This document shows positions 32,973 to 42,857 of a stretch of 64,000 bases of DNA, piece after piece. Numbering within the stretch: position 1 is the stretch's first letter; the number at the start of each line of letters is the position of its first letter. Source of the DNA: Whalleya microplaca. Taxonomy: Eukaryota > Ascomycota > Sordariomycetes > Xylariales > Xylariaceae. Made by a program: the position numbers and the translations under genes. The notes below the pieces were generated by a model. It did not search any database and was not told the origin of the DNA. It saw only the letters and a program-made list of their open reading frames with translations. The DNA lies in NCBI GenBank assembly GCA_022497155.1, contig MU385775.1:1-64000 (forward strand), read 5' to 3'.

Positions 32973-34726
32973 ATTTTTAAACTGATACTTGAAGATAGGT
33001 TTGGTAAGTAGTTGAATGAGTTGGTGTGGTGCTAGTTAATTTGGAGAAAGGGGACATCTGAAGGATAGTTTAGTACACGGTCAAAGGTCCGACGACGTTC
33101 ATAACCATTTGACTGCGTAAGAGATCCGTGCACAATCTTGAGAGATTATAGCTCAGGGCCATTGAGCATCAGCCATAGACAACCATGATGGCGCACCTCA
33201 TTCTCCATTCGAGTAAACACAGGCATCACGACGTTACTCGGCATATCGATGTGGTCTATTCGGCATTATTATCTAGCAGGCATCTAGGGGTCTCAGTTCA
33301 AGTAGGCTATATTGGAAGACGATACTATAGGATGTAGCTTAGCGAGAGAATGCAGATTTCCTTCTAACAGTGAGACTCGCCTTTCCCATGTGATACAAGA
33401 AGTGTATTCTCGATGTTATACGCAGGTGTAACCGATGGTGCGGAGTTCTGGGGCGTAGTGAAATTGTCGAACACCCGTTACTGTTACAGCCATGTCTCAA
33501 TTATCTCCTATAATCCAATGGAAATATCAAGACATACATAGCATATTTGCGATAAGTTGTGCTAGGTTACAACCTGAATTCAAGCATTGTGCGGGGTTTT
33601 GTGCCCCCTAAAGAGCGCCTTCTAGAATATATGTGTACCGTCACATGTTCATCTAGACCAAGGCATGATGGCATCGTGTGATAGAGTGCCCGAAACTACC
33701 CACTTCATCCTAAAATCCATTGGGCTGCCATGTCCCACGTTATAAGAAGTCTGAGACATTTGCAATTCACGATGATGACGAATTTGTTTACGTCCGTAAA
33801 AAACGAATATTCATTTACTTATGTCTACGTGTGAGGCTGTAAATAATATATAAAAGAGATTGTTTCTGTCGGCGCTTTATGGCGTATCTGGACAGCTGAA
33901 GTATCGAAACGCCCCCGGCAAGGACGGCACCTTAGCCTTACTGTTAACCTGGAGTGGCCGACGTTGTGAAAGACGATCCTATCTTATACGAGAAGAGCGT
34001 GTGCCCCGTATATTACCTTATAATATTTCGAGCCATAAGTGTAATAATGAACCGAAGTTGCTTGAAAGGTCAGCTATATTGGGGGAGCCATATGCTGGTA
34101 TATCAGTAAAAAGAGTGACAACTCAAAGTCACCAGCTTAAAGCTAGACCACTAAAAGAGACTCACGATAGCTAAAAAGGGAGTATATTAAAGTGAATAAT
34201 AATGCTTCGTGTTTCTGTAACAAGCTTGATCTATGTAAGTCGGTAATCGAACTTTTACACAGGCTAGAAGCGTTACGACTATGCATTGATCCGTGACCTT
34301 GTGATGAATGTAACATGGTTTTATTATTATTGGGTAGAAATTAGCCATTGCGTAGTCCCACCGGTCTATCACTTGTGATACATGCCGAAAGATTATCTGA
34401 AGATCTGCCGTGAATCTCAAAACTAGCTGCCGACATAGCCATAGCTACAGGGTGAACCTGGTTACGGTGCTAGCGTGTCTAGGCTACGCATGTAAAACCT
34501 ATCTGGTCTCGTCAACGTAACAGACTCGTGATCGCTCGAGAACTAGGATCAAGTCTGCATGTCAATGTAGTCATTTCATATGCTCCTTTATTGCTCTAGG
34601 AATGGAAGAAAACAGTATAAGTACTCGAGCAAATCCTTCGAAAATCATGCCATCAATCAGCATCTAAAATCATCATAACAGAATCCACAAACTGAAGAAC
34701 GAGTACACAAGTACCTTCCTACCAAC
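32973..34726. promoter_or_regulatory. Divergent spacer between UstYa-like and repeat-precursor genes
   Basis: This 1.75-kb spacer separates the two divergent genes and holds both promoters. A frame of 104 residues at 33860 has no family motifs, signal peptide or codon bias and is likely noise. The last 60 bases before the precursor start are CA/CT-rich (TACACAAGTACCTTCCTACC), a common fungal leader. Confidence 0.5.
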
Positions 34727-35298
34727 ATGCATCTGATCAAGTTCTCCGTCGCCACACTTGGATGGCTTGCTTCTGCCTCGTTCGCCATTCCAGTTACCAG
34801 CAATGCCCTCGATAGGTAATACACCCACCTTTTGAAAAATTCCCCAGCCTTCCTAGAAACGACCTCTAGGACAGTCGGGATCCTACTGAGGTCAAATACT
34901 ATGATGAACCCTCTCCACCTGACCTCGATGCGTACATATTCTGCCATTTGAGGCCTTCCAGTCCAGTCAAAGCTAATGTCTATGATAGTCGTGAGCCTTC
35001 CAAGGTCAAGTATGACAAATATGGGAGAGATGCGAGCAGCTTTGTTGACGTGTACGGTTTCAATATCTTGAAAATTTCAATCTCGTTAGCACTAATATCG
35101 AAGGTAGCCGCGAGCCCTCCAAAGTCAAGTACGACAAGTATGGGAGAGATGATAGCCATGATATCGAAGCGTATGTTTTTAATCTCAAGATCATTTAGTA
35201 CTATTTGGTCCTAATTTGGTGACAGTCGGAATCCTTCCAAGGTCAAGTACGACAAGTACGGCCGGGCTGAATCTTCAGAGGCCGAGGCCTTGAACTAA
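34727..35298 (+). CDS. Secreted tandem-repeat protein, candidate RiPP precursor
   Basis: Five exons are inferred: 34727-34815, 34875-34931, 34989-35051, 35108-35170 and 35226-35298, giving 114 residues. Exon 1 encodes a signal peptide (MHLIKFSVATLGWLASASFA). Each later exon encodes one repeat and all four introns (55-59 bases) are phase 2. The core PSKVKYDKYGR is identical in repeats at residues 50, 71 and 92; a degenerate first copy (residues 31-49) keeps VKY. Repeats are joined by acidic linkers such as DASSFVDV and DDSHDIEA. There are no KR, RR or KK pairs, so a Kex2 site is not seen; single Arg follows each core Gly. Introns have consensus-like branch points (GCTAAT, CACTAAT, CCTAAT). The neighbouring UstYa-like gene and Tyr-rich core suggest a dikaritin-type peptide precursor. 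A secreted disordered repeat effector is the main alternative. No single open frame covers it. Confidence 0.78.
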
Positions 35299-35893
35299 GG
35301 TATCAAGCCGGGGGGAAGATAGCACATTTGAGTCAGCTATACTAAGGTTATCTCGGTATTACGGGTCTCTTAGGGCAGATGTTATTTTGGATATTTTGCG
35401 AAATCTAACGTCCCATGCCGTAGCTATACTTTTGGACGGGAGACAAAGCTTATCGACACTCGCTAAGATATACTTGCTTATCATATGCTATTCCTTTCAT
35501 TCTACAAGAAGGACTTGGTGCGGAGGACGGGGATTAACCATAGTCCAGATAAAATTGTTCATTCGTTTGCTACCGGAGGTGTCCGCAATTTTGCCAGCCG
35601 AACTCATCTCGTCAGCTCGTGTCAGTGATTGTGTAACACAAGAACCCAGTAGAATAACCCCTAGCAACAGATACATGTACATGCATGTGCCACAGTAGAA
35701 AAGGGATATAACAATGTGACGTCATTGCTTTTAATTAAATAAATCACGCTGCTTCGTTAGAGTATTTGATGTTTCTTTTCCCCTCACAATTAGTTGAGCT
35801 TCTCGCCAAACATAAAGAGCATTGACCCTAGGAAGTCTCTATCATAATAATTCCAACTCAGCCCCTTCGACATCGCCAAAAACGAAAAAGAAA
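35299..35893. other. Spacer downstream of the repeat gene
   Basis: A 595-base gap before the acetyltransferase. It contains the probable terminator region of the repeat gene and the acetyltransferase promoter. Only incidental short frames are present. Confidence 0.5.
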
Positions 35894-36836
35894 ATGGCGC
35901 CCTGGGAAATTGTCCCCTGTACCGTTGCCGACGCGGGTGCTCTGGCGCGCAATAACATGGGCGCTTACTGGGAGGACCCGACGTGGATCCTGCTGTGGAC
36001 GAAGGACATCAAGCAGGAGTTTCTCATCGAACAATGTGCAAAGCGCATGCCACGCAATCTACTACGCGATCGCGAAACGCTCCGCCACCAGAAGGCGGTT
36101 GACGCATCATCGGGCGCAGTCGTCGGGTATGCGCGTTGGATTCTTCCTTCTGCTAGAACTGTGACCGCGGGAGGTGAGCCGGAGTGGGCCGAGGCACAGG
36201 TCCCAGACGTCGGTGCCGACGAGAAGAAGTCGTTTGAGCACGTAGCGAGTAATGCATGGTGGAAGTGAGTAACACCCAGAATCATCTATTGAAAATAGAT
36301 TATTTCCTCCCCTGCCTTGATTTGTCTGGGCGAATGAGCTCTGTCCCAGGCGACAAAACTTGCGCTTGTTTGCCACATCATTCGCAAAGAGGATATGCTA
36401 ACTCTGAATGCTACAGTCCTAGGGACGACATGAGTGGCCTAGACGAGAAGAACCTTATAGTGAGGAATCGCATCCTGGCAGATAAACCTTACATCGGTAC
36501 GATAACTCATTTCGCATCATATTTTCCATTTATGGCAGTGAAGAACTTCAGTTTAACCATTCATTTACTGACCAAAGCATAGAGCTGGACTACCTAGCGG
36601 TCCACCCCGATAATAAAGGTAAAGGCATTGGTACAACACTTGTACAGAGTGGCATCGAGCAGGCCGAAAAGATGGGGCTTGATATCTTCACGCTCGCTTT
36701 CAAGATGGGTCGAGGTATCTACGAAAGGCTTGGTTTCAAAGAAGTTGACCGCGTGATCCAGGATGACTCTGCCTATGGGGGTCTCGGCGAATACGGAGCA
36801 TATTTTATGGTGTACCAATGTTCTCACAAGAGATGA
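35894..36836 (+). CDS. GNAT-family N-acetyltransferase
   Basis: Exons are 35894-36264, 36417-36496 and 36583-36836, giving about 234 residues. The start MAPWEIVPCTVADAGALARN was preferred to an upstream ATG 24 codons earlier because the extra segment is low-complexity. The GNAT fold is seen in the end of exon 1 (VVGYARWIL, strand beta-4 region) and in exon 3: LDYLAVHPDNKGKGIGTTLV, where the acetyl-CoA pyrophosphate loop is the Q/RxxGxG/A-type KGKGIG. IYERLGFKEVD is the last conserved helix and strand. It probably transfers an acetyl group to an amine on a small molecule. It is the nearest gene downstream of the repeat-precursor gene on the same strand, so it might tailor the peptide (for example at Lys), but such genes are common and the link is only positional. 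Confidence 0.85.
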
Positions 36837-38167
36837 AATGGCGGAAATGCATCCTCTTCCTGAGAAGTCAAATTAGCCATGTCACCTGCTCGTATATTTA
36901 TCACAGCGTCCATGAGAAAGTCGCATTTGGCCTGCTTCAGCCTGCTAGTGAAGTGTATGACAAGTTGCTACATAATAGGTATTTACTGGCAAGTACATAG
37001 CTTCAGGTACCTGGTAGGTAATGGCTAGGCATCATCTGATTGTTGTTTTGAGCACTCGCATCCTAATCTGTCAGTTTGTTTATCTCCTCACGTCTCCATT
37101 GTTCTATCATCTGCTATCCTAACATCACGTCCTACCGAGAACCCCCAGGTAGCTTCGCTCGACTTTATATATGCGCCTCAATAATAAGGTAGTATGTTTG
37201 GTCATATATCTATGCGCGCTTCATTGGTGTTAAATTCGCTGACTGCCGCACAAGAAATCTAACTTAATTTTCGCAACTGGCCTCATGATACCTAGGTATC
37301 GCTCCCTGGTCACATCGTGAAGTCTATTGCCGATAGCAAGGTAAGAATAAAACTGATCAACGTTCTACGATGCATTTATTGATATCTTTCCACTGGAGAC
37401 TTCCTTACTCCTGTCGCCAGAGATCTCTAATATGGTTTGTGAGAAAGTTCTTGTCAAACGGAGGACGTCGCCCACTACGTCCACAGTGACGGTTTAGACG
37501 ATCTACCAATTAACTCGCGTGTAGGATTACGGTAGATATAGGTACTCATTTAAGATAGTGCTTACGCATTTTGGAACACTCAATATATTTGGAATGATCG
37601 GAACACTCAATATATTTGGAATGATCACTCTAACTATTAAAGCCTTCGGATGTGCCCCTAATTCATGAAGAATGAGTGTTCTAATAAGGAGCCCTTTTAG
37701 ATAAGCACCGTAGCTCCATAATACCGAGGGTCCGTGCTTGGTCCCGAAAATCTGGTTGCTTATCAGTTCAGATCCGAAATACAGATTACCGTTCGCAGTC
37801 ATGACGTCACTTCTTTGAAGCCGGCGTATGACGGAGTACGGGAGCACCGGGACAGCTCGAATACGCTGCTGGTCAACAATGGCGCTTCGAGAAAAACGAA
37901 ATTTCGCTCTCTCACGATTGGATAGCCTACGGAGAGGCCCAGTCAACTTATCGTCAACGTCGGTATCGCCACTACTCGCGCAATTTCATCGGAAGGCACG
38001 GAGTACGCTCGCGTTTGTAGTACCACGAACAAATCCCCGTATTCCTGTCGCTGAGTCATCCTCTGCATGGCCAAGGATATAACAACTTTACACAACTCCC
38101 TACCTATGCTTCGAAGTTTCTCGTCCCGTCACACCATACTGTACGAGCCGTACATCCTTATTCCACG
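36837..38167. other. Intergenic with a 27-base direct repeat
   Basis: No credible gene is present. At 37573-37599 and 37600-37626 the 27-base unit GGAACACTCAATATATTTGG plus AATGATC is repeated exactly. This makes the peptide PNILSVP occur twice in a minus-strand frame that otherwise lacks coding character. Confidence 0.6.
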
Positions 38168-39191
38168 ATGGCTTCCGCAAGCATAACGCCAAGCTTTGGC
38201 GCCGGAGACTACGTCAAGTTCTTCGGCGCCGGCGCACTTGCAGCCACTCTCACTCACGGTGTAAATATCCCAACCTAGCCCTACACATTCGTCCCTCGTT
38301 CCTCCAAAATCTCATGAAGATTGACCAAGTTCACAGGCCGCAACACCCATAGACGTAGTCAAGACACGGATACAGGTCGACGATGCGCTCAAGGGGCAAA
38401 ACATGGTGCGCGCCGCGCGGCAAATCGTTTCCAAGGAGGGCGCATCCGCCTTACTAACCGGCTTCGGCCCCACCGCCGTCGGGTACCTGGTGCAAGGTGG
38501 CGGCAAGTTCGCCGGGTACGAGTACTTCAAGAAGAGGTTCATCGACATGACCGGGTCGCAGGAGAAAGCGACCCAGCGCCGCACGGCCATCTACCTCGGC
38601 GCCAGCGCAACCGCCGAGTTCTTCGCCGACATCGCGCTCTGCCCGCTCGAGGCGACGCGCATCCGCCTCGTCTCGCAGCGGGGGTGGGCGTCCGGGCTGA
38701 GCTCCGGGTTCATGCGGTTGGCCAGGGAAGAGGGACTCCGGGGTTTCTACTCCGGTTTCATCCCCCTGCTCGCGAAGCAGGTTCCCTATGCGGTGGGCCA
38801 GTTCTCCGTTCACGAGGCTGCCGTCGAGGTCATATATCGCATGATGGGGCCCGATAGGAAAGCCAAGATGACGCAGTTACAGTCCACGGGTGTGGAGCTG
38901 AGTTCGGGGATCGTCGCCGGTGCAGCGGCGGCGGTGCTTTCGCATCCCGCCGATACGCTGTTATCGGCGATCAACAAGGGCGCGGGGGATCCGAAGCAAG
39001 GCGTTACGAGTAGGATGTTTTCGCTTGCGCGCGAGTTTGGGCCCAAGAGGTTGCTACTGTCCGGCTTAGGGCCGCGTGTGGTCATGACGTGCGGGTTGGT
39101 GGCTGGACAGTTCGTCATTTATGCGCAGTGCAAGACGCTCGTGGGCGCTCCTCCTGGTATAGAGATTCATAAAGAGACATCATTGAGTTAG
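38168..39191 (+). CDS. Mitochondrial carrier, phosphate-carrier type
   Basis: Exons are 38168-38260 and 38337-39191, giving 315 residues. Three carrier repeats are visible through their signatures: PIDVVKTRIQ in repeat 1, PLEATRIRLV in repeat 2 and PADTLLSAIN in repeat 3. GPTAVGYLVQGGGKFAGYEY and PLLAKQVPYAVGQFSVHEA are characteristic of the phosphate carrier subfamily (yeast Mir1/Pic2 type). The protein probably imports phosphate, or in the Pic2 group copper or phosphate, across the inner mitochondrial membrane. The intron starts GTAAAT and ends TTCACAG, and phase 0 is kept. It is a housekeeping gene, although its position next to possible secondary-metabolism genes is noted. Confidence 0.9.
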
Positions 39192-39285
39192 AATAGAACG
39201 ATTGTATTATTTTACAGAGGCACTTCTCTGAGCTCGGAAAACTAGAGTGTTTGTAACATTGCCCCTTACATGAACCCCTCCCTTA

Positions 39286-40188
39286 CTAAGTAAGGCGTCC
39301 TTGCGAGGGCCAAATCCCCATTCTCTTCCAGAAGCCTCGCCCATCTAGTACTCTCCCCAGCAACTTCGTATCCCTCGGCAATGCTCGCACTCCCTCCTCG
39401 ATCATGAGCTCACCAACCCAAGCTAACAACTCCCTCTGCCTCGAGGCCTCCGCTTCATCAACCTCCCCACCACCACCATCACCGCCGCCCTCCGCTGTCT
39501 TTAGCGCCTGCACCGCCCAGTCCTGCGCCAAGTCCCACCAATCATAGACGTGCAAATCACAGAGCAGCCAGCGCTTCCCCGGCGTGAAATCCCGATGCAG
39601 CGCAACGACAGCCCGCGCCACATCCTCGCCGTGGATGACATGCAGCGCGCCCTTGCCCTTCAGATCCGCCTTCGTCCGCACCACGCGCCCGAGCCAGGTC
39701 CGCGGCTTCCGCGACCCGCCGTACAGGCCCGCGAGGCTGAGGACGGCGGCGTCGGCGCTCGCCATCAGCTCGTCCTCGGCGACCGCGCGTGGGTTGGTCG
39801 CGTCGTACGGCGCGTCCTCGTCTTGCCAGTGCGGCGCCGTCCAGATGCTCGTCACGCCGAGCTGGATGAAGCGCGGCTTGGGTCCGTGGGCTTCCGAGGA
39901 GTGCGAGGCCTCGTATAGATGGACGAGATGCGCGGCCGGGCCGTGGCCTGTCAGCGGGAAGACGATCAGCACGGTCTGGGCGTAGGGCAGGGCTTTGAAT
40001 TGCGTGAGGTCGCTGGAGCTAGGGTCATATTTAAAGGCGATGGTGCCGTCGCGGCCGTCCGTGGTCGTGGCTGCCCAGGCGATGTGCTCGCGCTCGAGGA
40101 GCGGGACGAGGAAGGTGGAAGTCCAACCTGCTCCTAGAATCAGGAGGGGGACGTGCGAGGTGTTGGTTGCGGATTCTGTTGTCTGCAT
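39286..40188 (-). CDS. NAD(P)-binding Rossmann-fold protein, epimerase-like
   Basis: A single-exon frame of 300 residues. The N-terminus has a dinucleotide-binding GxGxxx loop (PLLILGAGWTSTFLVPLL). Further on are IQLGVTSIWTAPHW, the acidic stretch DEDAPYDATNPRAVAEDELM (the SxxK/NxxxxAED-type region of extended SDR-like proteins), LSLAGLYGGSRKPRTWLG and HVIHGEDVARAVVALHRDF, as in bacterial YeeZ-like and fungal epimerase-like proteins. The canonical YxxxK is not evident, so catalysis is uncertain. A run of Gly/Asp (EGGGDGGGGEVDE) is inserted near the C-terminus. It converges on the carrier gene with only 94 bases between them. Confidence 0.8.
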   Translation of the reverse strand: MQTTESATNTSHVPLLILGAGWTSTFLVPLLEREHIAWAATTTDGRDGTIAFKYDPSSSDLTQFKALPYAQTVLIVFPLTGHGPAAHLVHLYEASHSSEAHGPKPRFIQLGVTSIWTAPHWQDEDAPYDATNPRAVAEDELMASADAAVLSLAGLYGGSRKPRTWLGRVVRTKADLKGKGALHVIHGEDVARAVVALHRDFTPGKRWLLCDLHVYDWWDLAQDWAVQALKTAEGGGDGGGGEVDEAEASRQRELLAWVGELMIEEGVRALPRDTKLLGRVLDGRGFWKRMGIWPSQGRLT

Positions 40189-40944
40189 TTTTGTCGTTGA
40201 CGAAGTGGTGTGACATTTGAATATGGGAATAGAGACAGTTGGAAGTTAGTTCAATTTATATGTAGACTAGGTTGTCGGTAGTGGCGTTCGCAACAGACTC
40301 ATGCAGGGGAGTGGGGGTCAACCAATGACACTGTATTTGTTGTGTCGTACTCGACTCTCTCTGCTGTGGCAGGTTGACGCGTGGCTAATTTGGTTGAGTT
40401 AAATTTAGTATGAATGAAGCATAACTCTAATTCAACTTCAACATTCGGAGGCTTATACATTTGAGGTTACACAGGACACCGTTTACAACAGGAGAAAATT
40501 GGACGACGTAAGAAGACACTTGTTAGTTGAAATAATGCTGATGATGTATGTAGTTTACCTGTGACAAGGAAGTATTTTAAATCGGGATACACAATGTGTC
40601 CCTACATTACGTTACACATGTATAACGCTCGTCCGTATCGGCATTCGCTAATTCCAACATTACGCACAACATCGTAGATGTTATAATATATACATGTACC
40701 CTATTGTATAAATATAGGAAGGGAGCGACATATACTTAATATTACCTTGGTATCCTGTTCTCGGATGTCTTATTATTGAAGCACTTGGCACTTGTCCGAG
40801 GAAAGATAAAGCTATATAGGGAGTATTGTCTGGTTCCTAGTCATTTCTTCATCACTACCTTCCCAACAAGATTCAGCTTCCTCCTCTAGTAGAGCTCTTG
40901 GTAGTATCTAAGTAGGGATTAAATGCAGTTCCACAGCTTCTCGA
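40189..40944. other. Intergenic, no gene seen
   Basis: This 756-base spacer holds the promoter of the Rossmann protein gene and the 3' side of the P450 gene. It is AT-rich from 40420 on. I see no repeats or reading frames of note. Confidence 0.5.
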
Positions 40945-42857
40945 TCAAGAATTGCTCTTGTCGTCGCCGTATAAGTCCATTGCAAGAGTATTTCGAGAAT
41001 AGAACGTCGACATCTTGTATTTACTCTCCCCACGATATTGCTCCAGTTCTTCCAAAGCTATTTTACCTTCCCGCTCCATGGTCTGGTGGAACTCCTCGCT
41101 GCGAGGTGTGATACTGCACTCGAATGGTTGGGGTCGCATGTTGAGTCCATTCCTAGATTATTACTGTCAGCTTTATTTGCAAGCAAATCCAATACAAATA
41201 GACTTTTATGGTGTTGAACAGAGGGCCAACTCACGTATAGTTAAAGATGTCCACCTCAACAATGCTTCCGTCCGCACGCTTTTTCCTCTGGATATTAAAC
41301 CCCCATAGGAGCCTGGCCACTGTGATCCAGACTCCTTGTTCAGCCAGTGCCTGTCCCGAACATACCCGCCGACCCCATCCAAATGTCATGTATCCTCTTT
41401 CTCCTGGAAAGGGTCGGCTGTCTGGGTGCCCAGGAAGGAATCTGTTTGGATTGAAACGGTCGGGGTCGGGAAACTCGCGCTCATTGTGATGAATAGCCCA
41501 TACGTTGCCTTGAATCCATGACCCTTTGGGGATCAGCCAGCCGTTGTAGTAATCATCTTGTGTCGGCGCATGAGGCTGACCTCCAATAATAGCCACCGAC
41601 CGCCACCGCAATACCTCCTTAACAAATGCTTTGACGTAGGGTAGATTTTCCTCATCTTCCCAGTTCGGACTCCGGTGTGGGCCAACTACGCGATCAAGCT
41701 CTTCTTGTGCCGGTATTACAGCCTCCGGGAACGCAACGCAAGCCAGGATAAACGTGATCAATGTACTGCTACTCGTGTCGGATCCAGCACCAAACAGATT
41801 GCCCGTCAATGCAGAGATTTCTGCTTCCTTCAAGTCGTACTTCGATCGTTCCGCGAACAAATGATTGACGAATGAACCTTCGTGACCCCCTTTCTTAGCA
41901 GCCTCGTCAGCCAGCGCGTAGAAGAAATTAAAGCCCCGTTTCTTCCCGAGACCATACTTCCAAGGCGCAATCTCATTGGGGAATTTCGCTAAAAACGGAA
42001 ACGTCTCCATGAGCATGGGAAACGTCTTGCCAGGCACGTTCAGGTCCGCAGCGAGATGCATCGTGGCGATGACCTCGGTAATAATCGGATCATCCCAGCT
42101 CGCGACGCGGCGCCCAAATGCAATGATGGATACGACGCTGGTGGCGTAGCGCTCGAAGTGCTTGACGTAGTCGGCCGGTGCCCTCAGCAGGTCATACGCC
42201 ACAACCCTACTCTCGTTGTTCTGGAACTGCCGGTACCGCCGCACGGACTGGATGCCGACGCCGTGATGCATCAGCTTGCGATGTACGCGCCAGCGGTCGC
42301 GCTGTTCAGCGCTCGCCGTGTACATGTTTACCAGGTTGTCCTGCCCGTTGCCGAGTTCCGCGAAGACGATCATGCGCGGTCGAGATGAGTAGACACCTGC
42401 ACGCTTCTCGAAGAGTTCGGATGCGGCCCATGCGTCGTTTATCCAGATGGTCGGGTTTCTGCTAGATGTCAGCATAGGCTTGTATAGAGAGAATGTCGGT
42501 GTCTCTTACCGCCCAACCCATACCGTGATTAAAGGGGCATTATATTTCTTAGAGAGCTCTTCGAACCAGATCCACGGCTTGCTATCCGGGAGCATAAACG
42601 TGTTGCCTACTATTGGCCAAGGCAAAGGGCCAGGGGGCTGTGATTATCTGAGTCAGCTTTAATATGCTTACATGGGTGGATAGGGGCTGGCCACTTACCA
42701 TCTTTGACCGCATCCATAGCATGTAAACATAGTCGATTATCAACGTCGCAACGCCAATCACAAGGATTGACCAAACCAGATGTAAGGGCTGAAGTTGACT
42801 CAGAGCCTTGCTCCCAGGCCCTGCCTTCAGGCTCTCGAAAAGCTGGCCGAATAGCAT
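40945..42857 (-). CDS. Cytochrome P450 monooxygenase
   Basis: Exons are 42857-42699, 42637-42510, 42458-41235 and 41152-40945, giving about 572 residues, with every junction keeping frame. One membrane anchor (LVWSILVIGVATLIIDYVYM) is followed by the proline-rich hinge PPGPLPWPIVGN, split from the anchor by intron 1. The I-helix segment is GAGSDTSSSTLITF, the K-helix ExxR is in KEVLRWRSV, and the PERF-type region reads DRFNPNRFLPG. The heme-binding loop FGWGRRVCSGQ carries the Cys ligand. It sits on the ER membrane and oxidises an unknown substrate. The overall pattern resembles fungal P450s of polyketide and other secondary-metabolite pathways. It is 5.6 kb from the repeat-precursor gene, with a carrier, a Rossmann protein and the acetyltransferase between. 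A second ATG about 87 codons upstream exists, but that extension is not P450-like. Confidence 0.92.

Noticed and set aside
33860..34174. 104-codon plus frame between the UstYa-like and repeat genes
   Set aside because: No motifs, no signal peptide and non-coding-like composition; it is not needed to explain the locus.
34727..35298. Repeat gene as an alpha-type mating pheromone precursor
   Set aside because: Although it has a signal peptide, repeats and EA/DA linkers, it lacks KR sites and the Trp/Cys/Pro-Gly features of ascomycete alpha pheromones.
37527..37946. 139-codon minus frame with PNILSVP repeats
   Set aside because: The repeat comes from an exact 27-base duplication, and the remainder has no coding character.
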